Counted from the first letter of the stretch, positions 39,713-50,766 are shown. The stretch: 64,000 nt of DNA from an uncultured Erythrobacter sp. (GCA_947498065.1 CANMIS010000004.1:248001-312000), one strand, 5' to 3'. Numbers and translations are program-made. The notes: a model not told the origin generated them from the letters alone.

Positions 39713-41658
39713 CCTTCCTCCATGATCGCAGGGGCGGTCGCCACCAGCGCAGGCCGCAGCCATATCGGAGAGGTGTACGCACGCTCTTGGGCCACAGCGT
39801 CGGCCATCGCTTCCTCTGACAGGGTGATCCCAAAACGCACCGCATCAAACAGCGACCAACGCGGCGTTGGGATCTCGATGACGCGGACATAGTAGAATGC
39901 GCGCTGGCCCTCGGAGTAGTCTGGATCGGTCCAGACAGTGCGCAGTTCGGCTGCACCGATGTCATTGGTGTAGTTTGCCGTCTCGCGGTCGACCGTATCG
40001 CCGACAGAGGGCACCTTACCGCCTGAGAGCGCGCGGCTCTCCATGTCGCTCCAGACGGCGTCATAGACCTGTTCCTGGGCCTCGCCGGAAGCATCAATCC
40101 ACCCCTTCACCACCTGAACGCGGTCAAGGTTTGCGCCATCGGGGTCCTTGAGTGCGGAGATCAAGAAGCTTGGCGCGCTTCCCTTGTCGGCCAATTCGCC
40201 GCCCATTGGTACGCCGCGGGTGTAACCGGCCCTGACCCAATCGCCGTCCCAATCCGCATCGGTGAAGTCGAACCCGCCAAAAATGCGCACAGACATGCGC
40301 GGGCCAGTGGTGGCATAAACCTCTCGCCGGGCGAACGCGTCGAAAATCTCTGCCCTCGTGTTGCCGCGCGCCCAGGCCGCCGCATAGCCGCCCGCGAGAT
40401 AGTGCCAGCCAAACCGTCCTTCGCGCGTTCCGAGGTTTTGCGCAGCCGTCGCACGGTCTTCGACGCTGGGTTCATTGCCGGTGTGCTTGCCGAAGAAATT
40501 GTCCTCATCACCCGTGGCCAGCGATGTGTGGCTATCGGTCGAACCGATCATGCCAAAGGCATAGGGGTTCACGCCAAGCTGCTCTTCAAGCGACAACCCT
40601 CGCTTCAACGCCTCGCGGACATAATTGCCGCCCAGCATCTCAGGCTCTGTTTTGGCGGTGAGCGGCAAATTGCCAAGCTCCCAACCTTTCACGCCGTAAC
40701 CGGCCATCTCATCATTAGGCGAGAGCAGCGGGTGAGATTCGCTATCGCCTTTGATTTGCGTGACCTCAACCACAGGCTCTGCCGCTGCACGTTTGGCCGC
40801 ATATTCGGCCGTCATTGCGCTGCCATCAGGCATGGTCATCTCAAACATCATCCCATTAGAAAGGTTCGAGTTGTGCGGAATGGCGAGCGCTTTGCCGCCC
40901 GTCTTCTCCGCATAGGCGCTCATGTAATCCCACAATTGTTCCGCTGTATTGCTGAGCCCTGGGAATGGCAGGATTTGGCTGGTCCGGTCGCTGCCATCGC
41001 GAAACATCACCACCCGGTGCAAATTGTTGCCATCAGGCATGAGAGTCCATTCAAACCCGGCCAGCGCTGTGAAGCTGCCCGGCTTATTGTAGCGATCAAG
41101 GATCTCCAGCTGGGTGTTCCAAATGTCGGTAGTGTTTTCCTTTTGCCGCTCTGGATCGCTCATCGCCTCGGGCAAAGTGCCATTGGCCGCCGCCGTAATC
41201 AGCTCGCCAATTGCGCGCTGCGATTGCTCCGGGCTTTCATGCATCATGTCGTACCAGCGCAGCATGGTCTCATCGCCCATCGCCTGCACCCCAATACGCG
41301 GAGCATCGTAGAGCCGCCGGGTTGCCCCGAGACCATCGGAGTGGTCAGCAATGACCAGAAAATCGAGCGGACGCGCGAGCTTGGCAGGCACACCAGTGGT
41401 CGCCGTGACCTCTTCGCCGCTGGCAAAACGCAGCGCGTCTTCCGGGCCGAGGCGGACGCCGAAGCCAAACGCATCAACCGAATTGTCCGTATGGAGGTGA
41501 GTATCGCCCCAATAGGGCCGGTCGGGAAATTCCGCGAGTTCGATGGTGCCTTCGCCATCCCCGCTTTGCGCCTCGTCAACGCCGCTCAATGCGTCGCATC
41601 CAGCCAGCGAAATGCTCGCAATGCCGGCCAAAGCGGCCGCTTTCCATGTCATCTGCAT
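39709..41658 (-). CDS. DUF3604 domain-containing lipoprotein
   Basis: Lipobox LAGCDAL; PYWGDTHLHTDNSVDAFGFGVRLGPEDALRFASGEE; FGMIGSTDSHTSLA. Confidence 0.9.
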   Translation of the reverse strand: MQMTWKAAALAGIASISLAGCDALSGVDEAQSGDGEGTIELAEFPDRPYWGDTHLHTDNSVDAFGFGVRLGPEDALRFASGEEVTATTGVPAKLARPLDFLVIADHSDGLGATRRLYDAPRIGVQAMGDETMLRWYDMMHESPEQSQRAIGELITAAANGTLPEAMSDPERQKENTTDIWNTQLEILDRYNKPGSFTALAGFEWTLMPDGNNLHRVVMFRDGSDRTSQILPFPGLSNTAEQLWDYMSAYAEKTGGKALAIPHNSNLSNGMMFEMTMPDGSAMTAEYAAKRAAAEPVVEVTQIKGDSESHPLLSPNDEMAGYGVKGWELGNLPLTAKTEPEMLGGNYVREALKRGLSLEEQLGVNPYAFGMIGSTDSHTSLATGDEDNFFGKHTGNEPSVEDRATAAQNLGTREGRFGWHYLAGGYAAAWARGNTRAEIFDAFARREVYATTGPRMSVRIFGGFDFTDADWDGDWVRAGYTRGVPMGGELADKGSAPSFLISALKDPDGANLDRVQVVKGWIDASGEAQEQVYDAVWSDMESRALSGGKVPSVGDTVDRETANYTNDIGAAELRTVWTDPDYSEGQRAFYYVRVIEIPTPRWSLFDAVRFGITLSEEAMADAVAQERAYTSPIWLRPALVATAPAIMEEG

Positions 41659-41735
41659 GGCGTCCCTCCCATTCCTCTTTTATAGCCAAGAATGTGGGCC
41701 GAGAGGGCGCACTTCGTCAAGCCAAAGGGGAAGGG

Positions 41736-42185
41736 TCAGCCCGACTTTTGCAACAAGGCAGACCGCTCACAGCGGCACACGACCTCATCGCGCTGGTTCG
41801 TCAATTCATGGATGAACGTCACGACGCCCGCTTCTGGGCGCGACTTACTGGGGCGCAGTTCTTTAACTTCGCTCGCCGCGCGCAAAGTGTCGCCGATGAA
41901 CACTGGCTTGGGCGTCACGACCTTATCAAAGCCCAAGTTTGCCACCAATGTGCCCAAGGTTGTATCGCCCACTGAGAGCCCAACCAAAAGCGAGAACGTG
42001 AAGGTCGAATTGACCAGAATCTGCCCAAAACCGCTTTCCTTTGCGGCCTCAATATCAAGATGAAGCGGCTGAGGATTGTGCGTCATGGTCGAAAACAACA
42101 GGTTGTCTGTCTCGGTCACCGTGCGGCGGATATCGTGCTCGATCCGCTCACCCACTTGCCATTCGTCAAAGTACTTTCCAGCCAT
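41736..42185 (-). CDS. MaoC family dehydratase
   Basis: [42 protein letters not shown]. Confidence 0.9.
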   Translation of the reverse strand: MAGKYFDEWQVGERIEHDIRRTVTETDNLLFSTMTHNPQPLHLDIEAAKESGFGQILVNSTFTFSLLVGLSVGDTTLGTLVANLGFDKVVTPKPVFIGDTLRAASEVKELRPSKSRPEAGVVTFIHELTNQRDEVVCRCERSALLQKSG

Positions 42186-42190
42186 TGGCT

Positions 42191-43273
42191 TCAGCCTTCC
42201 TTCTTCCAGCTTGCAGCGACATCTGCCCCATCCATCGCGCTGTCACGGATGACGCCCGGCGTGCGGCTAAACCGAGGAGCAGGCGCGGTGTGCCACTCGC
42301 CGCCATGCTCAACATAGGCGCCGCGCGCCTTCAAATGCGGGTGCTCGCGGGCTTGCTCGACCGGAAGGACCGGCGCAAAGCAAGCATCACTTCCCTCTAG
42401 CAAATCACACCATTCGGCCTGTGTCTTGGTCTTGAACATCGCCGCCAACTGCTCGGCATAAGCATCCCAATTGCCGGGGTTCATCTGACCTTCCGAAAGC
42501 TCACTTGGTGCATTCGATTTTGCGAGGAACTCCGCATAAAACTGCGGCTCAATCGCGCCCACAGACACTTCCAAACCGTCAGCGCATTCAAAGCAGCGAT
42601 AGAAATGCGCCGCGCCGCCAAGCATGCCCTTACCCTTCTCGGTCGAGAGGAACGGCCGCGAACCAGCACCGAAGAAAAAGCTCATTAGGCTAGTGGCTCC
42701 ATCGACAATTGCCGCATCGACAACTTGCCCTTTGCCCGACCGTTCTCGTTCATACAGAGCGGCAAGAATACCAAATGCGCAGTACATCGATCCTCCGCCA
42801 AAATCACCGACGAGGTTTTGCGGCGGTATCGCTGGCGCTCCGGCTCTGCCGACCGCAGCGAGCGCGCCCGTGATCGCGATATAATTGATGTCATGACCAG
42901 CCGCCTTTGCGAGCGGACCATCCTGGCCCCACCCGGTCATCCGGGCATAGATCAAGCGCTCATTCGCGCTTAGCACCTCGTCTGGACCCAGCCCCAAGCG
43001 CTCCATCACACCGGGACGAAACCCTTCGATCAAAACATCTGCATTGGCCAAGGTCTCAAGGGAAAATGCGCGGCCCTCATCGCTCTTCACATCGACGGCA
43101 ACGCGATTGCGCGCACGCTCCACCACGGGATTGCTGATCTGCGTGCCATGGCGCTCAATCCGAACAACCTCCGCGCCCATATCGGCCAGCAGCATCGCGA
43201 CGTGCGGCCCCGGGCCAATGCCTGTAAACTCGACCACTTTGAGGCCGGTTAGCGGCCCATTCGATTGCATCAT
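42191..43273 (-). CDS. CaiB/BaiF family CoA transferase
   Basis: [66 protein letters not shown]. Confidence 0.93.
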   Translation of the reverse strand: MMQSNGPLTGLKVVEFTGIGPGPHVAMLLADMGAEVVRIERHGTQISNPVVERARNRVAVDVKSDEGRAFSLETLANADVLIEGFRPGVMERLGLGPDEVLSANERLIYARMTGWGQDGPLAKAAGHDINYIAITGALAAVGRAGAPAIPPQNLVGDFGGGSMYCAFGILAALYERERSGKGQVVDAAIVDGATSLMSFFFGAGSRPFLSTEKGKGMLGGAAHFYRCFECADGLEVSVGAIEPQFYAEFLAKSNAPSELSEGQMNPGNWDAYAEQLAAMFKTKTQAEWCDLLEGSDACFAPVLPVEQAREHPHLKARGAYVEHGGEWHTAPAPRFSRTPGVIRDSAMDGADVAASWKKEG

Positions 43274-43418
43274 GCAATTCTTCTCCCTCTTGTCGCCGAC
43301 ATTGGCCTGCCCGGCTCCGGCTGGCAAGATATCGAGGCGGTGATTGATTGACTTTGTGCGCACAAGTCACACAATTGTTTGGTGAGCGATTTTTGCCAAA
43401 TGAGGGGCCAGTTACGAT

Positions 43419-43865
43419 ATGAAAAGGGTCCTGGCAGTCGCATCGGGGGGAGGACATTGGGAGCAGCTGATGATGATGCGATCGTCACTCGATCCGCACG
43501 ATGTCTGTTATGCGACCACCCACAAAGACATGGCCGCAGCGCATGGCATTGAGGACGCTGCGGAACTGCCTGATTGCAATCAGCGCACGCCCATTCGAGC
43601 GCTCTTTTGCCTGATTGCGGCGATCCGCCTCGTGCTTAAAGAGAGGCCTAGCACTGTGATATCAACGGGCGCCGCACCGGGGTTTTTCTGCATTCTTGCT
43701 GGACGACTGATAGGCGCCAAAACGCTATGGATTGATAGTGTCGCCAATTCTGAGCAGCTTTCAATGTGCGGAAAGCTCTCCAAGCACATAGCCCATGAAT
43801 GCCTTACCCAGTGGAGCCATTTGGCGAGCGACACTAAGCCCCGTTTTCGTGGAGCAGTCCTGTGA
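43419..43865 (+). CDS. PssD/Cps14F (Alg14-like) polysaccharide glycosyltransferase subunit
   Basis: VLAVASGGGHWEQLMMMRSSL; STGAAPGFFCILAGRLIGAKTLWIDSVANSE. Confidence 0.85.
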   Translation: MKRVLAVASGGGHWEQLMMMRSSLDPHDVCYATTHKDMAAAHGIEDAAELPDCNQRTPIRALFCLIAAIRLVLKERPSTVISTGAAPGFFCILAGRLIGAKTLWIDSVANSEQLSMCGKLSKHIAHECLTQWSHLASDTKPRFRGAVL

Positions 43866-44344
43866 TTTTGGTGACTGTGGGGATGCAACTGGGGTTTGAC
43901 CGGCTGATACGTGCGATGGACGAAATTGCACCGACGCTGGATATGCCCGTGATCGCTCAGACAGGACGAGGCCAGTACTGTCCGGTCAATATGGAAACGC
44001 ATGAAAGCCTGGACGCGGGCGAGTTTGAAGCGCTTGTAGCGGAATCTAAGCTGATCGTTTCGCACGCCGGGGTTGGCACAGTGCTAACCGCACAAAGGCT
44101 GCGAAAATCGGTCATCTTGGTCCCCCGGCGAGCAGACATGGGCGAGCACCGCAATGATCATCAGTTGGCAACGGCCAAGCAGCTGAGCGGTCGTCCCGGC
44201 ATCCTTGTCGTCTGGCACGCAGCTGAGCTTGGTGCTGCGATCAGGGAGAGCTTGGCCAACCCAGACCTGCCGGACGGCGAACCCAAGGCCTCTGCAGAGC
44301 TTCTAAACACAGTCTCAAGCTTCATTGAGCGAGGCCAGGTTTAG
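43862..44344 (+). CDS. PssE/Cps14G (Alg13-like) glycosyltransferase subunit
   Basis: MILVTVGMQLGFDRLIRAMDEIA; LIVSHAGVGTVLTAQRLRKSVILVPRRADMGEHRNDHQLATAKQL; ATGA overlap with upstream gene. Confidence 0.87.
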   Translation: MILVTVGMQLGFDRLIRAMDEIAPTLDMPVIAQTGRGQYCPVNMETHESLDAGEFEALVAESKLIVSHAGVGTVLTAQRLRKSVILVPRRADMGEHRNDHQLATAKQLSGRPGILVVWHAAELGAAIRESLANPDLPDGEPKASAELLNTVSSFIERGQV

Positions 44345-44922
44345 CGGCGGCCACTCTGCTTCCCCGCTACAATCACCGCAAACCGCACCGCGCATCCAGC
44401 AACGAGCAATGACGCGCCAATATCCAAAATCCAGTTCAATCTTATCGGACCGCTGTAGAGCATAGCGTCCACTGAATGCAGCGATATGGTTCGAAGCCCA
44501 ACCAACAGCAGCATCGCAAATGCGGCCAGCTGCGCAGTCATTAGCATCCTATTTGCTCCGCTACTGACCGCAGCGGGTGTGGCGTGCAGTCCTTGTCGGG
44601 CAATCAAGCCAAGGGCGCAGACTGCGATTGCAAAGAGAGCAATCACGGCGGGAAGCTGCCAATAGGTGCGACCCTCATAGGCGCCTTGAGATCGCAGCAG
44701 ATCGCGCATCACATCGCGCAGCATATCCTCAAGACCCAACAACCGCGAGGCGATAAGCAGACAAAAGAACAAAGCTATCAGAAACCAAGCCCGCCCATGC
44801 GGCACGCTCATGCCTTGTCGCACAGAAACCCTCCATGCCGCGCCGCACATCATGGCCACGAACAGATACAGGCCTGCGCCAAGCCAATTGAGGAGCGATA
44901 CATCCTGAAGCACAGCCCCCAC
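44341..44922 (-). CDS. Hypothetical multi-TM membrane protein
   Basis: Five to six hydrophobic segments; no family recognised. Confidence 0.55.
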   Translation of the reverse strand: MGAVLQDVSLLNWLGAGLYLFVAMMCGAAWRVSVRQGMSVPHGRAWFLIALFFCLLIASRLLGLEDMLRDVMRDLLRSQGAYEGRTYWQLPAVIALFAIAVCALGLIARQGLHATPAAVSSGANRMLMTAQLAAFAMLLLVGLRTISLHSVDAMLYSGPIRLNWILDIGASLLVAGCAVRFAVIVAGKQSGRR

Positions 44923-45142
44923 CCTTTCTCAGCGAAGTGAAATCAGATCCGCACTAAGCCATAATTTACGTCCGCCAGCCGGTCCAGCAGCCAGATCGCA
45001 TGCAAGATCAATCTTCCAGCAATCGACGAATAGGCTCTACTCACCGTGTAGCGCGAGGTCACTTCAAACGAATCTGTGTAACTTGTTGCGCCCGAGGATT
45101 TACCGCACTAATCTCTAATACTTAAGGTTCGAGCGAAGAGCC

Positions 45143-45880
45143 TTGGGGATCATTATTGTGGGAATTCAGATTATTGATCAAGCACTTCGCAGTGCTGTAA
45201 TCTTGGGTGTCACAGCCGTCCTAGGCGCATGCGCTTCTCTGCCACCTGCCAATATTGGCGCGAGCGTCACGGCGCCCAATGAAGCGCTTGGACAGGCCGA
45301 CTACACCTTTCAAAAACCAGGCACATATCGGTTGCGCGCCTCTGATGTAATCTCCGTCACCGTCTTTCGTGAGCCTGATCTTTCCCTCGAGGATGTGCGC
45401 GTCGGGGTCGATGGGATCGTCTCTCTGCCGATGCTCGGACGCCACGAAGTTGGCGGCAAAACAACCGGTGAGATCGAGAGCGAACTCACCCAAAGGCTGG
45501 ACACTTTGGGCCTCAAAAACCCGCGCGTCAGCGTCAACATCTCCGATTATGCGTCTCATCTGGTGACGGTCGAGGGCGCCGTGCAAGAAGCAGGCGTATA
45601 CGCATTTCAGCCGGGAGCTCGGCTATCATCCGCGATCGCAATGGCAAAAGGGGTGACCCGCGTTGCTGAGCTCAAACAAGTGGCGGTATTCCGCACTCGC
45701 CCTGATGGTATTTACGCGGCGCGATACGATTATGGCGAGGTCAGCCGCGGGACAATGCTCGATCCGGTACTGGAGCCCGGCGACAGGGTAGTAGTCGGCA
45801 CCTCGACTTTGTCGCAGTTCTGGCAAGATACTCTCCGCGCGCTGCCAGCATTCGGCGTGTTCGCGAGTCTAGACAATTGA
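45143..45880 (+). CDS. Polysaccharide export outer membrane protein (Wza-like, SLBB)
   Basis: Lipobox LGACASL; YRLRASDVISVTVFREPDLSLEDVRVGVDGIVSLPMLG; VTVEGAVQEAGVYAF. Confidence 0.9.
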   Translation: MGIIIVGIQIIDQALRSAVILGVTAVLGACASLPPANIGASVTAPNEALGQADYTFQKPGTYRLRASDVISVTVFREPDLSLEDVRVGVDGIVSLPMLGRHEVGGKTTGEIESELTQRLDTLGLKNPRVSVNISDYASHLVTVEGAVQEAGVYAFQPGARLSSAIAMAKGVTRVAELKQVAVFRTRPDGIYAARYDYGEVSRGTMLDPVLEPGDRVVVGTSTLSQFWQDTLRALPAFGVFASLDN

Positions 45881-45887
45881 GCCGGTA

Positions 45888-48086
45888 ATGAACGAAACGT
45901 CCGCAGTCCCAAGTCAGGCGCCCGAGCCAGTCAATGCGTGGTACGACCGCTATCTCCCGTCGCCTCAGGCGAGCACTCAGGAGCGGCGACCGCTGTTCGA
46001 TGTGACCGATTTGCGCGGACTATTGTTCAGACAGCGCTGGACGATTGGCGGCACAGTTCTGCTTGCTCTGGTTGCCGGTCTGATCATCACAATGCTGCAG
46101 CAGCCGATCTATCAAGCTGACACCACGCTTCGCGTGGAGCCGCGGGGGCTATATGTCGTCGAGGGCCAGGATGTCGCTCCGCAAATCTACAACAATGAAG
46201 TCTCCAGCTACATGGCGACGCAAGTTGGCGTGATCGAAAGCTACAATCTTGCGCTCGTTGTCGCGCAAAACCTCAAACTTGCTGAGCGGCCCGGCTTCAT
46301 TGGCGAAGAAGCCGACAGTGGCCGCCCGAATGGTCGCAGTGACGAGCAATGGCTCGAAGATAAAACCGCTATGGCTGCGTCCATGCTAAAGGGCGGGCTG
46401 ACCGCAGACATTCCGTACGACAGCCGGATCGCGACGATCAGCTACCAATCAGAAGATCCGGCCTTAGCGGCGGAAATCGCGAACGCCTATGCCGAGGCAT
46501 ACGTGTCATCGGACGCGCGCCGGAACGTCGACAGCAACGAATATGCACGCACTTATTTGCAAGAGCAGATCGCCGATGTCCGGGCCCAATTGCAAGATGC
46601 TGAAAAGGCGGCGAACGCCTATGCCCGGAGCAATGGCATCGTCACGCAAAAGCCAGCAAGCGAAGACGGCGAAGCAGCCACAACAACAACCGCAGCGAAC
46701 CTGACGAGCATCAATGAAACCGCCAGCGCCGCCCGGGCAAAACGCATAGCGGCGCAGCAAAGGTGGAGAGCTGTTTCCTCCATGCCAGCTGCGCAATTGC
46801 CGGAGGTGCAGAACAATGTGGTGGTCCAAAACCTGCAGAACACGCGGGCACGGCTAATCGGTGAGCGCACCAATCTGCAGCAGCGCTACAATGACCAATA
46901 TCCTTCAATTGTCGAAATCAACGCTCAAATCGCAGAAGTTGAGCGGCAAATCGAAAACGCCAGCGCAGATATCAAGGCCAGCATTCGCAGCGACTTTGTG
47001 ATCGCCCGCGAGCAGGAACGCGCGCTTACGCGTGAACTCCGCTCCGTCACGCAAGCGACACTCAACGAACAAGATCGTCAGGTGCAATTCAGCGTCCTTG
47101 AACGAGAGGCAGGCGCCCTGCGCAGCCAGCTTGCAGAGCTCTTGGCGCGGTTCAACTCGATCAGCACAGCGGCCAATGTACAGAGCGGCACTATCACGCG
47201 ACTCGACCCCGCTTTGGTGCCCTCATCGCCGATATCGCCAAATCTCATGCGCAACCTGCTGATCGCTTTGGTCAGCGGCCTCGCTTTGGCTGGCGGATTG
47301 GCAGTGATCCGCGAGACCTTCGATGATCGCCTGCGTTCGCTCGACGACGTTGAAACAAAGGTTGGATTGCCGCTGTTTGGGCACACGCCCTTTGTCGATG
47401 AGGCCAAGATTCATGAAGAGGGATCAGAACAGCACGGCGCGTTGATGGAGGCCTATGCCTCGATCCAGTCGACATTGGATTATGCGATGTCGCGCGACAA
47501 AAATGTGCTGCAATTCACCAGTGCTCAACCGGGTGAAGGCAAATCGACCAGCGCGCTGATCCTGGCGGAGATGTTTGCTCGGTTGGGCCGCAAGACGCTG
47601 CTTATTGACGGCGATTTGCGTAAGCCATCGATCGCAAAATTGCTTGGCAGCGAGCCTCCCGAAGCTGGCCTCGTGGAGGTCTTGCTTGGACATTCTGATT
47701 TCGAAACGGCAGTGGTCAAAGGGCCTCATGAAAACCTGGATGTGCTGGCTGTCGGCGCGCTTCCCCCCAATCCGGTCGAAACCCTGTCGTCAGATTATCT
47801 GGCCAATTTTCTAGCTAAGCAGCGGCAAGACTATTCGATCATCCTGATCGATTCCTCGCCGGTCATGGGGATCGCCGATGCCCCACTGCTTGCCAAACAT
47901 GTTGATGGGACAGTCTTCATTCTTGAGGCCAACAAAGTGCAATTCGGCCAAGCCAAGGCGGCGGTTAAACGTTTGCAGGGCGTCGGCGCCAATGTCTTGG
48001 GCGTGGTCCTGACAAAGTACCGCGCGCTGACCGCTGGGCAGAGCTATGATTACCAATACCGCTACTACCAATATGAGGACAAATAG
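45888..48086 (+). CDS. Polysaccharide chain-length/BY-kinase fusion (Wzz-GNVR plus tyrosine autokinase)
   Basis: Wzz N-terminus with TM, coiled coils, FTSAQPGEGKSTSALILAEMFARLGRKTLLIDGDLRKP, C-terminal Tyr-rich tail YDYQYRYYQYEDK. Confidence 0.93.
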   Translation: MNETSAVPSQAPEPVNAWYDRYLPSPQASTQERRPLFDVTDLRGLLFRQRWTIGGTVLLALVAGLIITMLQQPIYQADTTLRVEPRGLYVVEGQDVAPQIYNNEVSSYMATQVGVIESYNLALVVAQNLKLAERPGFIGEEADSGRPNGRSDEQWLEDKTAMAASMLKGGLTADIPYDSRIATISYQSEDPALAAEIANAYAEAYVSSDARRNVDSNEYARTYLQEQIADVRAQLQDAEKAANAYARSNGIVTQKPASEDGEAATTTTAANLTSINETASAARAKRIAAQQRWRAVSSMPAAQLPEVQNNVVVQNLQNTRARLIGERTNLQQRYNDQYPSIVEINAQIAEVERQIENASADIKASIRSDFVIAREQERALTRELRSVTQATLNEQDRQVQFSVLEREAGALRSQLAELLARFNSISTAANVQSGTITRLDPALVPSSPISPNLMRNLLIALVSGLALAGGLAVIRETFDDRLRSLDDVETKVGLPLFGHTPFVDEAKIHEEGSEQHGALMEAYASIQSTLDYAMSRDKNVLQFTSAQPGEGKSTSALILAEMFARLGRKTLLIDGDLRKPSIAKLLGSEPPEAGLVEVLLGHSDFETAVVKGPHENLDVLAVGALPPNPVETLSSDYLANFLAKQRQDYSIILIDSSPVMGIADAPLLAKHVDGTVFILEANKVQFGQAKAAVKRLQGVGANVLGVVLTKYRALTAGQSYDYQYRYYQYEDK

Positions 48087-48102
48087 GCGGGACCATAGGC
48101 CG

Positions 48103-48972
48103 ATGGACACGGCAAACTTTACGGTCATCATTCCTGCTCATGATGAGGCCGCAGTAATCGCGCGTTGCCTCACGTGCCTATATGAAGATGCGCCAGCCGA
48201 AGCCGAATTTGAAGTGATCGTGGTGGCCAATGGATGCAGCGATCAAACCGCCCAGATAGCGCGCGGTTTTGCTCCTCAAGTCAAAGTGATCGAAGTCGCT
48301 GAGGCGTCCAAACCTGCGGCCATGAATGCGGGACGAGCTGCCGCTTCGTACTTCCCGCAAGTGTTCTTGGATGCAGATGTGGTGTGCAACTTTGGAACAC
48401 TGCAGTCTCTGACTGATGCATTAGAGAATAGTGAGGTGTTGGCTGCTGTGCCCAAAGCGCGGTTTGACACCTCGGGGTGTAGCTCGTCCGTGCGGGCCTA
48501 TTACAAGGTTTGGCAAAAGCAGCACTTTGCTTCGTCAGCGCTGGGTGGTTCAGGATGCTTTGCTATCGCGGCGCAGGGCTTGGAACGGATAGGCCCCTTC
48601 CCCGCGATTATCGCAGATGATTTGTGGGCTTTATCGCGGTTTGCAGGCAATGAGAGAATGCTGGTGACGCAGGATAGCACTGGTCAGTCAGTTTATAGCA
48701 CCATAACCCCGCCTCAAACTGCGATCGAACAAGTCCGAGTAGAAGCACGGCGGCGGATCGGCAGTGAGCAGGTTCGCAGCCATTTCCCTAGTTCCTATTT
48801 GCCAGAGACAGGCACAGGCGTTCTCAAATCAGCTTTCTCCGGAGGGACTGCGCCCGTAGCCGTCATGACCTTTGCAGGAATGAAGCTGGCCTCGAAGCTG
48901 CTAGCCGAATGGTGCAAGCTGCGCGGGCAGCAAGCGATCTGGGTCCGCGATCATAGCTCGCGCAGTCTGTGA
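48103..48972 (+). CDS. Glycosyltransferase family 2 protein
   Basis: FTVIIPAHDEAAVIARCLTCL; VIVVANGCSDQTAQIAR; QVFLDADVV. Confidence 0.88.
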   Translation: MDTANFTVIIPAHDEAAVIARCLTCLYEDAPAEAEFEVIVVANGCSDQTAQIARGFAPQVKVIEVAEASKPAAMNAGRAAASYFPQVFLDADVVCNFGTLQSLTDALENSEVLAAVPKARFDTSGCSSSVRAYYKVWQKQHFASSALGGSGCFAIAAQGLERIGPFPAIIADDLWALSRFAGNERMLVTQDSTGQSVYSTITPPQTAIEQVRVEARRRIGSEQVRSHFPSSYLPETGTGVLKSAFSGGTAPVAVMTFAGMKLASKLLAEWCKLRGQQAIWVRDHSSRSL

Positions 48973-49949
48973 ACGTGGATCAGTCCATGACGTCCTCACC
49001 CATCGACATTTCAATTCTGGTCGTGGCGTTCAACTCGCGCGGCTGCATTGATGCGTGTTTGGGCTCAATTGAGAGGGGTGGCGGGCGGGCCCGCGTTGAA
49101 GTTCTGTTGGTCGACAATGGCCGTGACGGGACAGAGCAACACGTCTCGGAAGTTTTCCCTGATGTCACCACCATAGCTAGCGAAGGCAATGTCGGATTCG
49201 CGCGAGCAAACAATCGTTTGGCCAGACACGCAAAGGGTCAATATCTGCTACTGCTTAACCCAGATGCCTTTCTTCAGGAGTGCGCGCTCGATGCCCTGCT
49301 GGATGGCGCCGCCCGCCACCCAGAAGCGGGCGCATGGGGCGGCATCACGCTTGATAGCGATGGGCAGCCCGACTTTGGCAATTCCATTCAAATGCCGTCC
49401 TTGAGCGGATTTCTATCGAGCGTGTTGGCCATCTCTGGGGCGCTTCACGGCTCCTCATCGAGTATTGAGAGCGACCGGCCAGCAGACGTTCTATCAGGCG
49501 GATTCTTCATGATCCGGCGCGACCTTTGGGAGGAGATGAGCGGCTTGGACGAGCGCTTCTTCCTGTATTGCGAAGAAGTCGATCTATGTTTGCGTCTTAG
49601 CCAATCGGGCCACGGCCTAAGGCAAATTGCCGCAGCAAAGGCGTACCATCAGATCGCTCATGGAAATTTTCAGTCGCCCCTCCGCCGCCTCTATCAAGCC
49701 GCTGGGACCATGGAATTTCTAAAGAAACACTGGCCTTTACCCAAGCGGATCATCGCCGCTGTATTGATCTGGAAGGCTGCGCTTTTGCGGGTAATTCTCG
49801 GCACGCTTTTGGGTTGGCACAGCGACCGGCTTGCCACAGCAGGCAAAGGGTATCGACACGTTGCACTGCGGCCCGGTCTGTGGCTGCGCGGCTATGATCT
49901 GAAGTCAGGCCTAAAGGCTAGGCTCGATAGCGGCGCATTGGCCGATTGA
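48969..49949 (+). CDS. Glycosyltransferase family 2 protein (rhamnosyltransferase-like)
   Basis: ISILVVAFNSRGCIDACLGSIE; VDNGRDGTEQ; EGNVGFARANN; LLLLNPDAF; ERFFLYCEEVDLCLRLSQSG. Confidence 0.92.
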   Translation: MNVDQSMTSSPIDISILVVAFNSRGCIDACLGSIERGGGRARVEVLLVDNGRDGTEQHVSEVFPDVTTIASEGNVGFARANNRLARHAKGQYLLLLNPDAFLQECALDALLDGAARHPEAGAWGGITLDSDGQPDFGNSIQMPSLSGFLSSVLAISGALHGSSSSIESDRPADVLSGGFFMIRRDLWEEMSGLDERFFLYCEEVDLCLRLSQSGHGLRQIAAAKAYHQIAHGNFQSPLRRLYQAAGTMEFLKKHWPLPKRIIAAVLIWKAALLRVILGTLLGWHSDRLATAGKGYRHVALRPGLWLRGYDLKSGLKARLDSGALAD

Positions 49950-50764
49950 ACGAATCCGTGAGCCTGCAACACTTTCTTCTCACGCGTTTCAATATCGCGA
50001 GCACTGGGCGGGAAGCAGTGATCCGTCGCCGCAGCGGGTGGCTCGACCGGCGCATGGAGCTGTTCGAAGAGATTTGCCTGCCCAGTGTGGCGGCACAAAC
50101 TGAGCGCGACTTCCAATGGCTCATCTATTTCGATGCTGGGACCGGAGACGCTTACCGCGAACGGATTGAGAGCTGGCGCGCGGTTGTGCCGTTTGACCCG
50201 GTTTTTGGTGATGATTTCGTATCACGCCGGGCGGCTGACGATATCAGAATGCGCCTAAACGCAAGCACCAAAAAACTCCTGACCACCCGGCTCGACAATG
50301 ATGATGCAATTGCCCGTTTTTTCGTTGCCAAACTGCATGAGGCAACGGAGCAGTTGCCGATTAGGACGGCGATAAACTTCCCAGCCGGTTACAGCCTGAA
50401 GGCGCGCAAACTCTACCATGCAAGCGACCAAACCAGCCCCTTTGTATCACTGCTAGAGGAGGCAGATAGCACCCAAACCGTCTGGTGCGATCAGCATCGT
50501 AGGCTGCGGAAGACCTATCCCTATCACCAGATTTCGTCGCCACCCGCATGGCTGCAAACACTCCATGGCGAGAACGTTTCGAACCGTGTCAAAGGTGCCC
50601 GCGCACTAGACATCTCCATGTTGCCGAACTTCGAAATTGCAGAGCACCGATTGCCCCGTCCGCCAAGCCTGCTGGAAGCGAGTCTAGACCGATGGATTTG
50701 GTGGCCAATGAGATGGGTGCGCGAGCGGGCGATTACGGCAGCGAAACGCCTGTTACATCGGTGA
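49946..50764 (+). CDS. Putative rhamnosyl transferase family glycosyltransferase
   Basis: HFLLTRFNIAS...WLDRRMELFEEICLPSVAAQTERDFQWLIYFDAGT; LTTRLDNDDAI. Confidence 0.8.
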   Translation: MNESVSLQHFLLTRFNIASTGREAVIRRRSGWLDRRMELFEEICLPSVAAQTERDFQWLIYFDAGTGDAYRERIESWRAVVPFDPVFGDDFVSRRAADDIRMRLNASTKKLLTTRLDNDDAIARFFVAKLHEATEQLPIRTAINFPAGYSLKARKLYHASDQTSPFVSLLEEADSTQTVWCDQHRRLRKTYPYHQISSPPAWLQTLHGENVSNRVKGARALDISMLPNFEIAEHRLPRPPSLLEASLDRWIWWPMRWVRERAITAAKRLLHR

Positions 50765-50766
50765 TG

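Noticed and set aside
40402-41685. 427-aa plus-strand ORF antisense to DUF3604
   Set aside because: No recognisable domain, His/Arg-rich composition; opposite strand encodes a clear DUF3604 protein.
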